Assembly: GCA_937874445.1 (NCBI GenBank)
Contig: CALNAL010000270.1
Span: 1 to 14,101, forward strand
Length of the DNA: 14,101 bases
Reading direction: 5' to 3'
DNA from: an uncultured Acetobacteraceae bacterium
Lineage (GTDB): Bacteria > Pseudomonadota > Alphaproteobacteria > Acetobacterales > Acetobacteraceae
Shown piece after piece: positions 7,179-14,088 of this stretch. The position numbers and the translations under genes are program-made. Position 1 is the first letter of the stretch. Each line of letters opens with the position of its first letter. The notes beneath the pieces were generated by a model. That model saw only the letters and a list, made by a program, of their open reading frames with translations. It did no database searches and was not told the origin of the DNA.

Positions 7179-8111
7179 ATGAAGCCGCTTCGCTCCCTTG
7201 CCGTCTGCGGCAGCGTCAATGTCGATATCGTCGTCTACGTGGACCATCTGCCCCGGCCGGGCGAAACCCTGCACGCGCGGCGCACGGGAATGGGGCTGGG
7301 CGGCAAGGGGGCCAACCAGGCCGCGGCCGTCGCCAGGCTGGGCGCGCCGGTCGGCCTGGTCGGCCGCACCGGAGACGACGCCTTCGGGGCGCTGGCCCGC
7401 GAGAAGCTGGCCGGCTTCGGCGTCGGGCTGGAGCATCTGGCCGTCGATCCGGCTTCCGCCACCGGCACGGCGATGATCGAGATCGACTCGGCCGGAGAGA
7501 ACACCATCGTCGTGGCGGGAGGGGCCAACATGGCCTTCACCGAGGCCGATCTCGCCCCGGCGCACGCGGGGCTCGCCGCGGCCCCGGTGCTGCTGCTCCA
7601 GTTGGAGATTCCGCTGCCCGTGGTCCTGGCCGCCGCCGCTGTCGCGCGGGCGGGGGGGGCGCGGGTGATCCTCGACCCGGCTCCGGTGCCCGCCGACGGA
7701 CTGCCCGATGCGGCCCTGGCAGCCGCCGACCTCGTCACCCCCAACGAGACCGAGACCGAGCGACTCGTCGGCCTGTGCCCGGCCAACGAGGCCGAGGCGG
7801 CGGTCGCGGCCGAGCGGCTGATCCGGCGCGGTGCGGGCGGTGCGATCATCAAGCTCGGGGCGCGCGGGGTCTATTTCCGCGGGCCGGAGGGGAGCGGCTT
7901 CGTTCCGCCCTTCCCGGTGGTGGCGATCGACAGCGTGGCCGCCGGCGACAGCTTCAACGGCGGCCTGGCCGTGGCCCTCGCCGCGGGGCAGACTCTGGGG
8001 GAGGCGGTGCGCTTCGCGGCGGCCTGCGGGGCCCTGGCCACCACCCGCCCCGGCGCCTCCGACGCCGCGCCGACTCGCGCCGAGGTGGAGGCCCTGCTCG
8101 CCGCCCGGTAG
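7179..8111 (+). CDS. rbsK: Ribokinase (PfkB carbohydrate kinase family)
   Basis: A 310-residue cytosolic sugar kinase, ATP + D-ribose to D-ribose 5-phosphate in the classic enzyme. It shows the ribokinase N-terminus VCGSVNVDIVVYVDHLPRPGE, the first PfkB signature GLGGKGANQAAAVARLG (39-55) and the second signature DSVAAGDSFNGGLAVAL (251-267), with catalytic Asp257. ILDPAP (164-169) and VTPNETE (186-192) are also typical. Length is normal for the family (E. coli 309). AGGAAGGA (7162-7169) stands 9 nt before the ATG. Neither a ribose ABC transporter nor rbsD is nearby, so the physiological sugar might be a different pentose or a nucleoside-derived sugar. It is followed on the same strand by the ArsB-like transporter after 72 bp. 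Confidence 0.93.
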   Translation: MKPLRSLAVCGSVNVDIVVYVDHLPRPGETLHARRTGMGLGGKGANQAAAVARLGAPVGLVGRTGDDAFGALAREKLAGFGVGLEHLAVDPASATGTAMIEIDSAGENTIVVAGGANMAFTEADLAPAHAGLAAAPVLLLQLEIPLPVVLAAAAVARAGGARVILDPAPVPADGLPDAALAAADLVTPNETETERLVGLCPANEAEAAVAAERLIRRGAGGAIIKLGARGVYFRGPEGSGFVPPFPVVAIDSVAAGDSFNGGLAVALAAGQTLGEAVRFAAACGALATTRPGASDAAPTRAEVEALLAAR

Positions 8112-8175
8112 GGGCGTCCGCGCTTCCGTGAATCGCGCGCGGATTCTAAGAGTCGCGCACCAACGGAGGCGGGAC

Positions 8176-8214
8176 ATGGCCGCATGGACGACGGGGGGGC
8201 GATGGGCTCGCTGA
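8176..8214 (+). other. Candidate 12-codon leader frame overlapping the ArsB-like start
   Basis: An ATG at 8176 stands 6 nt after GGAGG (8165-8169), the best ribosome site in this gap. It opens a short frame, MAAWTTGGRWAR, ending at TGA 8212-8214, inside the first codons of the transporter frame (starts at 8184 or 8202). It may be a coupling leader peptide, or the site may serve the 8184 start at a long 14-nt spacing. Confidence 0.3.
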
Positions 8215-9446
8215 TTCCCCCCACACTGGTTCAGCCACTGACCTGGACGATCGTCGCCCTGGCGCTGGCCGGGGTGATCGTGCGGCCGGGACGATGGCCC
8301 GAATGGATCTGGGCGGTGGCCGGCGCCGTGGCGCTGGTGGCGGGCGGACTGCTGCCGGCCCCGCGCGCCTGGGCCGGCGTGCGGCGGGGGACCGACGTCT
8401 ATCTCTTTCTCGCCGGCATGATGCTGCTCGCCGAGGTGGCGCGCCAGGAGGGGGTGTTCGACTGGTTCGCCGCCCACGCCACCCGGGCCGCGCGGGGCTC
8501 GGCGACGCGGCTGTTCGACCTCGTCTATCTGCTGGGCGTCCTGACGACGGTGTTCCTCTCCAACGACGCCACCGCCGTGGTGCTGACCCCGGCCGTGGCG
8601 GCCATGGCCCGCACCGCGCGTGCCCGGGCGCCGCTGCCGCACCTGCTGGCCTGCGCCTTCGTCGCCAACGCCGCCTCGTTCCTGCTGCCGATCTCCAACC
8701 CGGCCAATCTCGTCGTCTATGGCGGGCGGCCGCCGGCGCTGGGGGCGTGGCTGGCGCAATACGGCGTGGCGGCGGTGGCGGCGATCCTCGTCACCTGGGC
8801 CGGGTTGCGGGGGCTGGAGCGGCGGGCGCTGCGGTTGGGGCTGCGCTCGGCCGAGGTGCCGCCGCTGCGGCTGGGGCGCGGGGGACGCTGGGCCGCCCTG
8901 GGGATCGGCCTGGCGGCGGCCGGGCTGCTGACCTGCTCGGCGCTGGGGCAGCGCCTCGGCCCGCCGAGCCTGGCGCTCGGCGCGGCGGTGGCCCTGGGCT
9001 GCGCGCTCCGTGCCCGGCGCTCGCCCTGGGGGTTGGTGCGGCGCGTTTCCTGGGGGGTGCTGCCCCTGGTCGGGGGGCTGTTCGTGCTGGTCACCGCGCT
9101 GGAGCATACCGGCGCCATCGCCGCGCTGGCCGCCCTGCTGCGTGCCGTGCCGGCGGCAGGAGCAGGGGCAGGCATGGCGGTGCTGTGCAACCTCGCCAAC
9201 AACCTCCCGGTGGGGCTGATCGGCGGCGCCGCGGTGCAGGGGGCGGGGACCGATCTGTCCGGAGCGGTGCTGGTGGGCATCGACCTCGGCCCCAACCTTT
9301 CCGTCACCGGCTCGCTCGCTACCCTCCTCTGGCTGGCAGCCCTGCGGCGCGAGGGCATCGCGGTCTCCGCCGGGGCCTTCCTGCGCCGCGGGGCGGTGCT
9401 GATGCCGGTGGCCCTGGCGGCGGCGCTGGCCGGGCTGCTGCTCTGA
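8184..9446 (+). CDS. ArsB-like / ion-transporter superfamily membrane permease
   Basis: A 420-residue integral membrane protein with about 10-12 hydrophobic segments and two related halves. Half 1 has VFLSNDATAVVLTPAVAAMA (123-142) and ANAASFLLPISNPANLVVYG (161-180). Half 2 has CNLANNLPVGLIGG (335-348) and LVGIDLGPNLSVTGSLATLL (363-382). These pairs of SND/NNLP and DLGPNLSVTGS motifs are those of ArsB-type arsenite permeases (429 aa in E. coli), part of the IT superfamily with SLC13/NhaD carriers. No arsR, arsC or arsA is nearby, so arsenite export is not certain, and anion exchange or organic-acid transport should be kept open. The start is either 8184 or 8202; both precede the first membrane helix (about residue 20). 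The 3' end lies 14 bp from a MITE-like element. Confidence 0.85.
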   Translation: MDDGGAMGSLIPPTLVQPLTWTIVALALAGVIVRPGRWPEWIWAVAGAVALVAGGLLPAPRAWAGVRRGTDVYLFLAGMMLLAEVARQEGVFDWFAAHATRAARGSATRLFDLVYLLGVLTTVFLSNDATAVVLTPAVAAMARTARARAPLPHLLACAFVANAASFLLPISNPANLVVYGGRPPALGAWLAQYGVAAVAAILVTWAGLRGLERRALRLGLRSAEVPPLRLGRGGRWAALGIGLAAAGLLTCSALGQRLGPPSLALGAAVALGCALRARRSPWGLVRRVSWGVLPLVGGLFVLVTALEHTGAIAALAALLRAVPAAGAGAGMAVLCNLANNLPVGLIGGAAVQGAGTDLSGAVLVGIDLGPNLSVTGSLATLLWLAALRREGIAVSAGAFLRRGAVLMPVALAAALAGLLL

Positions 9447-9460
9447 GGCGGGATTGGGAA

Positions 9461-9732
9461 GGAAGGAAGCACTTCTTTTTCCTGAAGGAAAAAGAAGCAA
9501 AAAGGACTTTGTCCGTTTGGCTCCGCGCGGGAGGCAGGCGCGGTGCCTCAATGGGGAAAGCCTCGCGGGGAATTTGGAATAGGGGCTTCGCCTTTTTGCA
9601 TCGGGGCGAAGCCCATAACGCTGCCTTCCCTCTCCGCCCGCCGAGTTTTCCCCGGCTCTGCCGACGTACGGCCTCAAAACGGGGAAAAGTCCTTTTGCTT
9701 CTTTTCCTTCAGGAAAAGAAGTCCTTGCTTCC
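9461..9732. repeat. MITE-like element with ~50-nt terminal inverted repeats
   Basis: The left arm (9461-9510) and right arm (9685-9732) are inverted copies. Outer GGAAGGAAGCACTTC matches the inverse of GAAGTCCTTGCTTCC at 13 of 15. Next come palindromes at 9472-9497 (12-bp arms) and 9698-9721 (11-bp arms), then CAAAAAGGACTTT versus AAAAGTCCTTTTG. The left arm continues GTCCGTTTGGCTCCGCG, which is the inverse of part of the copy-B repeat at 11402-11522. The 174-bp centre holds two hairpins, GGCTCCGCGC/GCGCGGTGCC (9519-9528 with 9538-9547, one mismatch) and GGGCTTCGCC/GGCGAAGCCC (9583-9592 with 9605-9614, perfect). No convincing gene is inside. A non-autonomous mobile or structural repeat is inferred. 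Confidence 0.75.
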
Positions 9733-9769
9733 TGGCCGCCCGGCACCACGGCCCGCTGAAAGCGGATGC

Positions 9770-9799
9770 TTGACTCACTGACATGTCAGTCTGTACGGT
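9770..9799 (+). promoter_or_regulatory. Putative promoter with a perfect 14-bp palindromic operator
   Basis: ACTGACATGTCAGT (9777-9790) is its own reverse complement. It lies between TTGACT (9770-9775), a good -35, and a weak -10 TACGGT (9794-9799, 18-bp spacing). A repressor bound there would block RNA polymerase. It is 17 bp before the ATG of a GntR regulator, so autoregulation is the natural reading. Transcription from this promoter would begin almost at the ATG, fitting the lack of a Shine-Dalgarno. Confidence 0.55.
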
Positions 9800-9807
9800 G
9801 CCGCCCC

Positions 9808-10488
9808 ATGAAGCTGCGCGAACAGGCCTACGAGGCTTTCACCGAGCATCTGCTGGCCCACCGGCTGCAGCCGGGGCAGTTCGTCACCCAGCGTGACCTT
9901 GCCGCGCTGACCGGCTTCCCCCTCGGGGCCATCCGCGAGATGATTCCCCGTCTCGAGGCCGAGGGGCTGGTGCGTGCCTTCGCCCAGCGCGGGCTGCAGG
10001 TGATGGGCATCGAGCCGCGCCTGGTGCGCGATGCCTTCCAGCTGCGCGAGGTGGTCGAGACCGCCGCGCTGGCCGCCTTCGTGCACAGTGCCGCCGATGC
10101 CGAGATCGCCGCCCTGCGCGCCGAACTCGCCGCGGTGATGCGCGAGGCCGCCGCCGGCCCCGCGGACTCCGCCCTGATCGCGCGCGCCCAGGCGGTGGAC
10201 TGGGGGTTCCACGACCGCATCGTCGAGGCCATGGACAACGCCCTGATCGCCGACCTCCACCGCGTCAACGCCATCCGCATCCGCATGATGATGCGCGACG
10301 CCGTGCGCCTCTCGCCCGAGGTGCTGCCGCCCTCGCTGGGCGAGCACGCGCGCATTCTCGCCGCCGTGGCCGCCCGCGACACCCCCGCCGCGCTGGTGGC
10401 CCTGCGGGCCCATCTCGCCTCCGCTCGCCGCCGCGCCCTGGGCGTGGAGGTCGAGCCAACTCAGCAAACAGGAAACTCCAGCTCATGA
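9808..10488 (+). CDS. GntR-family transcriptional regulator, FCD subfamily
   Basis: A 226-residue regulator, clearly a distant paralogue of the one at 555-1316. The winged helix spans about residues 3-66 (HLLAHRLQPGQFVTQRDLAALTGFPLGAIREMIPRLEAEGLV). The recognition part reads GFPLGAIREMI instead of the usual GISRTPVREAL. The FCD domain spans about 72-212 and shows the metal-site residues Asp131 and His135, His180 and His202. The frame opens 42 bp earlier, but the ATG at 9808 starts exactly where family alignment expects (KLREQAYEAF) and leaves the palindrome at 9777-9790 upstream. No ribosome site precedes it, so leaderless initiation is possible. It overlaps the next gene by ATGA, tying it to control of that lyase. 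Confidence 0.92.
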   Translation: MKLREQAYEAFTEHLLAHRLQPGQFVTQRDLAALTGFPLGAIREMIPRLEAEGLVRAFAQRGLQVMGIEPRLVRDAFQLREVVETAALAAFVHSAADAEIAALRAELAAVMREAAAGPADSALIARAQAVDWGFHDRIVEAMDNALIADLHRVNAIRIRMMMRDAVRLSPEVLPPSLGEHARILAAVAARDTPAALVALRAHLASARRRALGVEVEPTQQTGNSSS

Positions 10489-11366
10489 ACGACGCCATTC
10501 GTGGCTTCTGGGTGGCCACCGCCACTCCCCTCGCGGCCGACGGCACGGTCGATACCGCCCTGCTGCTGCCCCATGTGGACAGCCTGTTCCGGCGCACCGC
10601 CGATGGCGTGGTGCTGTTCGGCACCTCGGGGGAGGGGACGTCGTTTTCCGCCGCCGAGCGGCTGCGCGCCGCCGAGGCCCTGCTGCGCCATGGCGTGCCC
10701 GCCGACCGGATCGCGCTCGGCATCGGCTTCCCCGCCCTCGACGATACCGTCGCGCTGGGCCGGGAGGCGCTGAAGCTCGGCCTCTACCAGCTGCTCGTGC
10801 TGCCGCCCTATTTCTACCACGACGCGCCCGCCGCCGGGCTCGAGGCCGGATACGCCCGCGTCTTCGAGAGGATCGGACGGGCGGAGGCCCGCTACACGCT
10901 CTATCACATCCCGCAGGTCTCGGGCGTCGCGGTGCCCTTCGAGGTGCCCGGCCACCTGCGCGCGCGCTTCGGGGCGATGATGGCCGGGGTGAAGGATTCC
11001 TCCGGCGAGTTCGCCCAGTTCCGCGCCTTCCGCGCCGCCTCGCCCGATGTGGCGGTGTGCGTGGGCAACGAGACCGACATCGCCCGCGCCCGCGCCGAGG
11101 GCGGGGTGGGCACCATCTGCGGCATGGGCAACGTGGTGCCCGGCCTGGTGCGCGCCATGTTCGGCAGCCCCGATGCCGAGGGGCCGATGCGCCAGGCGCT
11201 CGACGTGCTGAAAGGGCCGTTCGTGCCGGCGATGCGAGCCATCCTCGCCGCCCAGATCGGCTGCGACGCCTGGCGGATTCCCGCCCTGCCGCTGCTGCCC
11301 GCCGACAAGGCCTACGGCGAGGCGGCAGCCCGCGCCATCGCCCAGTGGGAGCCCGCCGGGGGCTGA
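10485..11366 (+). CDS. Dihydrodipicolinate synthase / N-acetylneuraminate lyase family protein (second copy type)
   Basis: A 293-residue TIM-barrel lyase, only distantly related to the one at 6090-6983. Landmarks are GFWVATATPLAADG (7-20), LFGTSGEG (44-51), LPPYFYH (106-112), Tyr140 in YHIPQVSG (140-147) and the Schiff-base Lys170 in AGVKDSSG. The Asn of the usual YN-P motif is His here, and the Arg of true DapA is missing. A sugar-acid or keto-acid aldolase/dehydratase is therefore likelier than lysine synthesis. The start overlaps the regulator stop in ATGA, with AGGAAA about 9 nt ahead, so the pair is translationally coupled. Its product presumably makes or removes the ligand sensed by the regulator. 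It converges on the binding-protein gene across a 152-bp repeat. Confidence 0.93.
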   Translation: MNDAIRGFWVATATPLAADGTVDTALLLPHVDSLFRRTADGVVLFGTSGEGTSFSAAERLRAAEALLRHGVPADRIALGIGFPALDDTVALGREALKLGLYQLLVLPPYFYHDAPAAGLEAGYARVFERIGRAEARYTLYHIPQVSGVAVPFEVPGHLRARFGAMMAGVKDSSGEFAQFRAFRAASPDVAVCVGNETDIARARAEGGVGTICGMGNVVPGLVRAMFGSPDAEGPMRQALDVLKGPFVPAMRAILAAQIGCDAWRIPALPLLPADKAYGEAAARAIAQWEPAGG

Positions 11367-11383
11367 TCCCGGGCGCGGCCGCC

Positions 11384-11535
11384 AAGCAAGGAAGGCAAGG
11401 TGTTCTCCTTTCGGGAAAGGAGAACCAGGAAAGCTTTATTCGTTAAGGCTCCGCGCCTGAAACAGACGCGGAGCCAAACGAACAAAGTCCTTTTTGCTTC
11501 TTTTTCCTTCAGGAAAAAGAAGCCTTCCCTTGCTT
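11384..11535. repeat. Composite palindromic repeat, copy B, between convergent genes
   Basis: A complete copy of the unit cut off at the window start. Terminal inverted repeats are AAGCAAGGAAGGC (11384-11396) and GCCTTCCCTTGCTT (11522-11535), differing by one base. Inside are stem 1 (11-bp arms, 11402-11425), stem 2 GGCTCCGCG/CGCGGAGCC (11447-11455 with 11467-11475) within TTTATTCGTT/AACGAACAAA (one mismatch), and stem 3, the 26-bp palindrome at 11497-11522. It fills the gap between the ends of two convergent genes and could work as a two-way transcript end, though no T-tract is present. Its right end overlaps the TAA stop of the binding-protein gene. Confidence 0.85.
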
Positions 11536-12388
11536 ACTCGGCGAAGTTGGGGGTGAGGTCGAGCTTGCTCCACTTCAAGGACAGCGTGCGGATCACGCCG
11601 GCCTCGGCGGCGGAGCGGATGGCCGCGTCGAACCTGTCCTTGAGTTCGGGCTCGCCCTTGCGCAGGCCGATCGCCACGTCGGTGGCGAGCATGGCGCCGC
11701 GCATCAGCGGGCCGGTCATGGCGAGGTCCTCGTTGCCGGGCTTGCCGAAGGTGGCCATGGCGTAGACGCCGGAATCGAAGCCCGCGTCGATGCGGCCGGC
11801 CTTGAGGTCGAGGTCGCGCTCGGCCGAGTTGCGGTAGGTGCGCACTTCCACGTCCTTGCCGAAATAGGCGCGGATGAGCTGCTCCTGGCTGGTGGACTGC
11901 ACCACGCCGATGGCCTTGCCCTTCAGCTGGGTGTGGATCTTGTCCATCACCGGGTCGGCCTTGGCCTTGTCGTTGAGGTTGAGGCGCTCGCCGTTCATCG
12001 GCATGGCCCCGACATCGCCGCCCTTGACGATCAGGAAAGTGGCCACGCCCGCGGCGTAGGGCACGGTGAAGTCGATCGCCTTGCGGCGGGTCTCGTTGAT
12101 TCCCATGGTCATGATGAGGTCGAACTTGCCGGCCTGCACGCCGGGAATCATGCTCGCCCAATCGCCGGAGACGATGTCGCACTTGATCTTGGCGCGGGTG
12201 CAGAGGTCGCCGATGAGATCGACGTCGAGCCCGACCATCTTGCCGTCGGCGGTGGTGCTGTTCCAGGGCGGGAAGGCGCCCTCGATGCCGACCTTGACCT
12301 CGGTCCAGTCCTTGGCCTGGGCAGCGCTGGAGCCGAGGCCGAGGGCCGCGGCGAGAACCAGGGCGGCCAGGCGGAGCGGGGTGTTCAT
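11534..12388 (-). CDS. Amino-acid ABC transporter substrate-binding protein (SBP family 3)
   Basis: A 284-residue periplasmic solute-binding protein. Residues 1-25 are a Sec signal (MNTPLRLAALVLAAALGLGS start) with AQA before the likely cut at Lys26. The mature part has VKVGIEGAFPPWNSTTADGK (31-50), GLDVDLIGDLC (53-63), DWASMIPGVQAGKFD (76-90) and TRRKAIDFTVPY (100-111), the classic family-3 signature. Cys63 and Cys70 stand where the LAO/HisJ proteins have a disulfide. A basic or opine-like amino acid is a possible ligand. The ATG overlaps the preceding peptidase stop (ATGA at 12385-12388) with AAGGA 7 nt before it. No permease or ATPase gene is in the window, so partners lie elsewhere or this is an orphan binder. 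Confidence 0.93.
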   Translation of the reverse strand: MNTPLRLAALVLAAALGLGSSAAQAKDWTEVKVGIEGAFPPWNSTTADGKMVGLDVDLIGDLCTRAKIKCDIVSGDWASMIPGVQAGKFDLIMTMGINETRRKAIDFTVPYAAGVATFLIVKGGDVGAMPMNGERLNLNDKAKADPVMDKIHTQLKGKAIGVVQSTSQEQLIRAYFGKDVEVRTYRNSAERDLDLKAGRIDAGFDSGVYAMATFGKPGNEDLAMTGPLMRGAMLATDVAIGLRKGEPELKDRFDAAIRSAAEAGVIRTLSLKWSKLDLTPNFAE

Positions 12389-14088
12389 GCGGGAGTCCTT
12401 GTCGGGGAGGGGGGAAGAACCGCGTCGAGAGCGGCGTCGGCCTCGGCGAGGGCGTAGGCGAGGCGGTTGCGGGCGCGCCGGGCGGCCACCACGGCGAAGG
12501 GGCTGTCGGGAGAGTCCGGCGCCAGCCCGGCCAGCGTGCGCAGCGGCTGCAACGCGGGCCAGGGGGGCAGTTCGAGAGCCTCGTCGTGCACGAAGCGGTC
12601 GCCGCGCGTGTAGTTGAGCGGCACCAGCAGGCGGGAGAGGCGCATCAGCACGCGGTTGATCGCCTCCGGGGCGGCCGGGGCGCCGGGCAGGGCGGCCAGG
12701 CGGGCGGAAAGCGCCGTCACCGCGGCCCGCACCGCCGCGAGGTCGAGGCGCGCGCCGATGCGCGGCATCACCGCGTCCAGCTCGGCGGCCAGGCTCGCCA
12801 GGGTCGCGGTTTCGTCGAGCGGCAGCACCGGCGAGGTCAGCAGCCGGTGCAGCACCCGCAGCAGCAGGGAGGTGTCGCGCACCAGGTTGGCCGGATCGAT
12901 GTGCGCGATGAGGTCCTGCGGGGTGTGCCACCACCAGCCCAGCCGCGGCGCCGGTCCCGGCGGATGGTGGCTGACCGAGCCGAACATCGAGGGCAGGCCC
13001 ACCCCCCAGAACGACTGGTCGGCGACGCGGCCGTGGCGGTTGCCCTTGTGGGTCTGCCCCGAGACCGCCTTGACCGCCTCGGCGGCGACGGCCTTGAGCT
13101 CGTCGATCACCCCGGAGCGGTCGAGCAGGGTGGCTCCCGCGCCGCCGGTGGAATCGATGTTGACGTGGGCCGCGCAGCGACGGTCGAGTTCGAGGAAGTG
13201 CTCGTCGGCGTACCACGCCGAGCCCGAATAGCGCCCGTGCGAATGGCCCGACCAGAAGCACACGCGCAGGCCCCGCCGCCAGCTGTCGCGGCAGGAGGCC
13301 AGCAGGCGCGCCGATTCCAGCATGCCGACATTGGCGGTGCCGTTGTCCATCGCGCCGTAGTGCCAGCTGTCGTGGTGGCCGGAGAGCATCACGAAGGGGG
13401 CGTCGGGCGCGCCGCCGGGGGCGCCCAGCTCGGCGACCAGGATCGGCGTCTTGCGCCAGCGCGTGTCCACCTCGGTGACCAGCGTGGCCTCCAGCGCCTC
13501 GCCACCCTCCAGGCGCGCGCGCAGGGCCTGGCCCTCCGCGTGGGGGATGGTGGCGACGGGCAGCGGCGGGATGTTGCCGCGCGTCTCCAGCGAGGGGCTG
13601 CCCCACACCGGGGAGATGCACATCTCGTAGAGTTCCTCGGTGGGGCTGATGTGCAGCAGCCCGGCCACCCCGGCGCGGTGGGCCACCACCGAGACCTCCT
13701 CGGTGGCGATGCCCTCGACCAGCGCGATGCAGCCGCGGAAGTCGCCGGCGGCGAAGGCGGCGCGGTCACCGATGCCGGCCGGGACGAGCGGGGCGGTCAG
13801 CCCCGGCGTGGGGGTGGACATCGAGTGGGTGATGGCGCGCAGCTCCCGCCCCCCCACCTGCACCGAGCAGCGCCCGGGCAGGGAGATGTAGGCGTCGTGC
13901 AGGATCAGCTCGGTGGAGAAGCCGGCCTCCCGCATCGCGCGCTCCAGCCCGTGGAAGCTCTCCAGCTCCTCGGGGGTGCCCGAGAGGCGCACCCGCGCGG
14001 TGCACTCGGCCAGCACGCGCATCATCCGCGCGCCGTCGAGCTGTGCCGCCAGGGCGTCGGCGCCCGCCGGATTCCAGGCAGGCGCCAT
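12385..14088 (-). CDS. M28-type metallopeptidase-like protein with PA-domain region
   Basis: 567 residues from the ATG at 14088, which lies 13 bp from the window edge; the frame stays open to the edge, so a longer N-terminus cannot be excluded. Residues about 70-210 resemble a protease-associated insert. The peptidase core starts at PFVMLSGHHDSW, with metal ligands His238 and Asp240 (HxD), Asp248 (AMDNGTANVG), Asp312 (NIDSTG) and His388 (WWWHTPQDL). The position that normally holds the catalytic and ligand Glu-Glu reads FWSGHSHGRYSGSAWYADEH (278-297), so the usual general base is absent. No signal peptide is seen, suggesting a cytoplasmic protein. The C-terminal ~160 residues are helical and rich in Ala, Leu and Arg. 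Coupling to a binding-protein gene suggests use of imported peptides or amino-acid conjugates. Confidence 0.85.
   Translation of the reverse strand: MAPAWNPAGADALAAQLDGARMMRVLAECTARVRLSGTPEELESFHGLERAMREAGFSTELILHDAYISLPGRCSVQVGGRELRAITHSMSTPTPGLTAPLVPAGIGDRAAFAAGDFRGCIALVEGIATEEVSVVAHRAGVAGLLHISPTEELYEMCISPVWGSPSLETRGNIPPLPVATIPHAEGQALRARLEGGEALEATLVTEVDTRWRKTPILVAELGAPGGAPDAPFVMLSGHHDSWHYGAMDNGTANVGMLESARLLASCRDSWRRGLRVCFWSGHSHGRYSGSAWYADEHFLELDRRCAAHVNIDSTGGAGATLLDRSGVIDELKAVAAEAVKAVSGQTHKGNRHGRVADQSFWGVGLPSMFGSVSHHPPGPAPRLGWWWHTPQDLIAHIDPANLVRDTSLLLRVLHRLLTSPVLPLDETATLASLAAELDAVMPRIGARLDLAAVRAAVTALSARLAALPGAPAAPEAINRVLMRLSRLLVPLNYTRGDRFVHDEALELPPWPALQPLRTLAGLAPDSPDSPFAVVAARRARNRLAYALAEADAALDAVLPPSPTRTPA

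Noticed and set aside
8130..8146. GAATC-N7-GATTC dyad between the ribokinase and transporter genes
   Set aside because: Arms are short, no T-tract follows, and nothing else marks it as an operator or terminator.
7134..9749. An 871-codon minus-strand frame antisense to the ribokinase and ArsB-like genes
   Set aside because: Composition is dominated by Arg, Gly, Pro, Gln and His with no domain. It crosses the MITE-like element and two well-supported genes.
8294..9781. A 495-codon plus-strand frame overlapping the transporter in another phase
   Set aside because: Arg/Gly/Ala-rich shadow of the transporter gene that runs into the repeat element; no ribosome site or family match.
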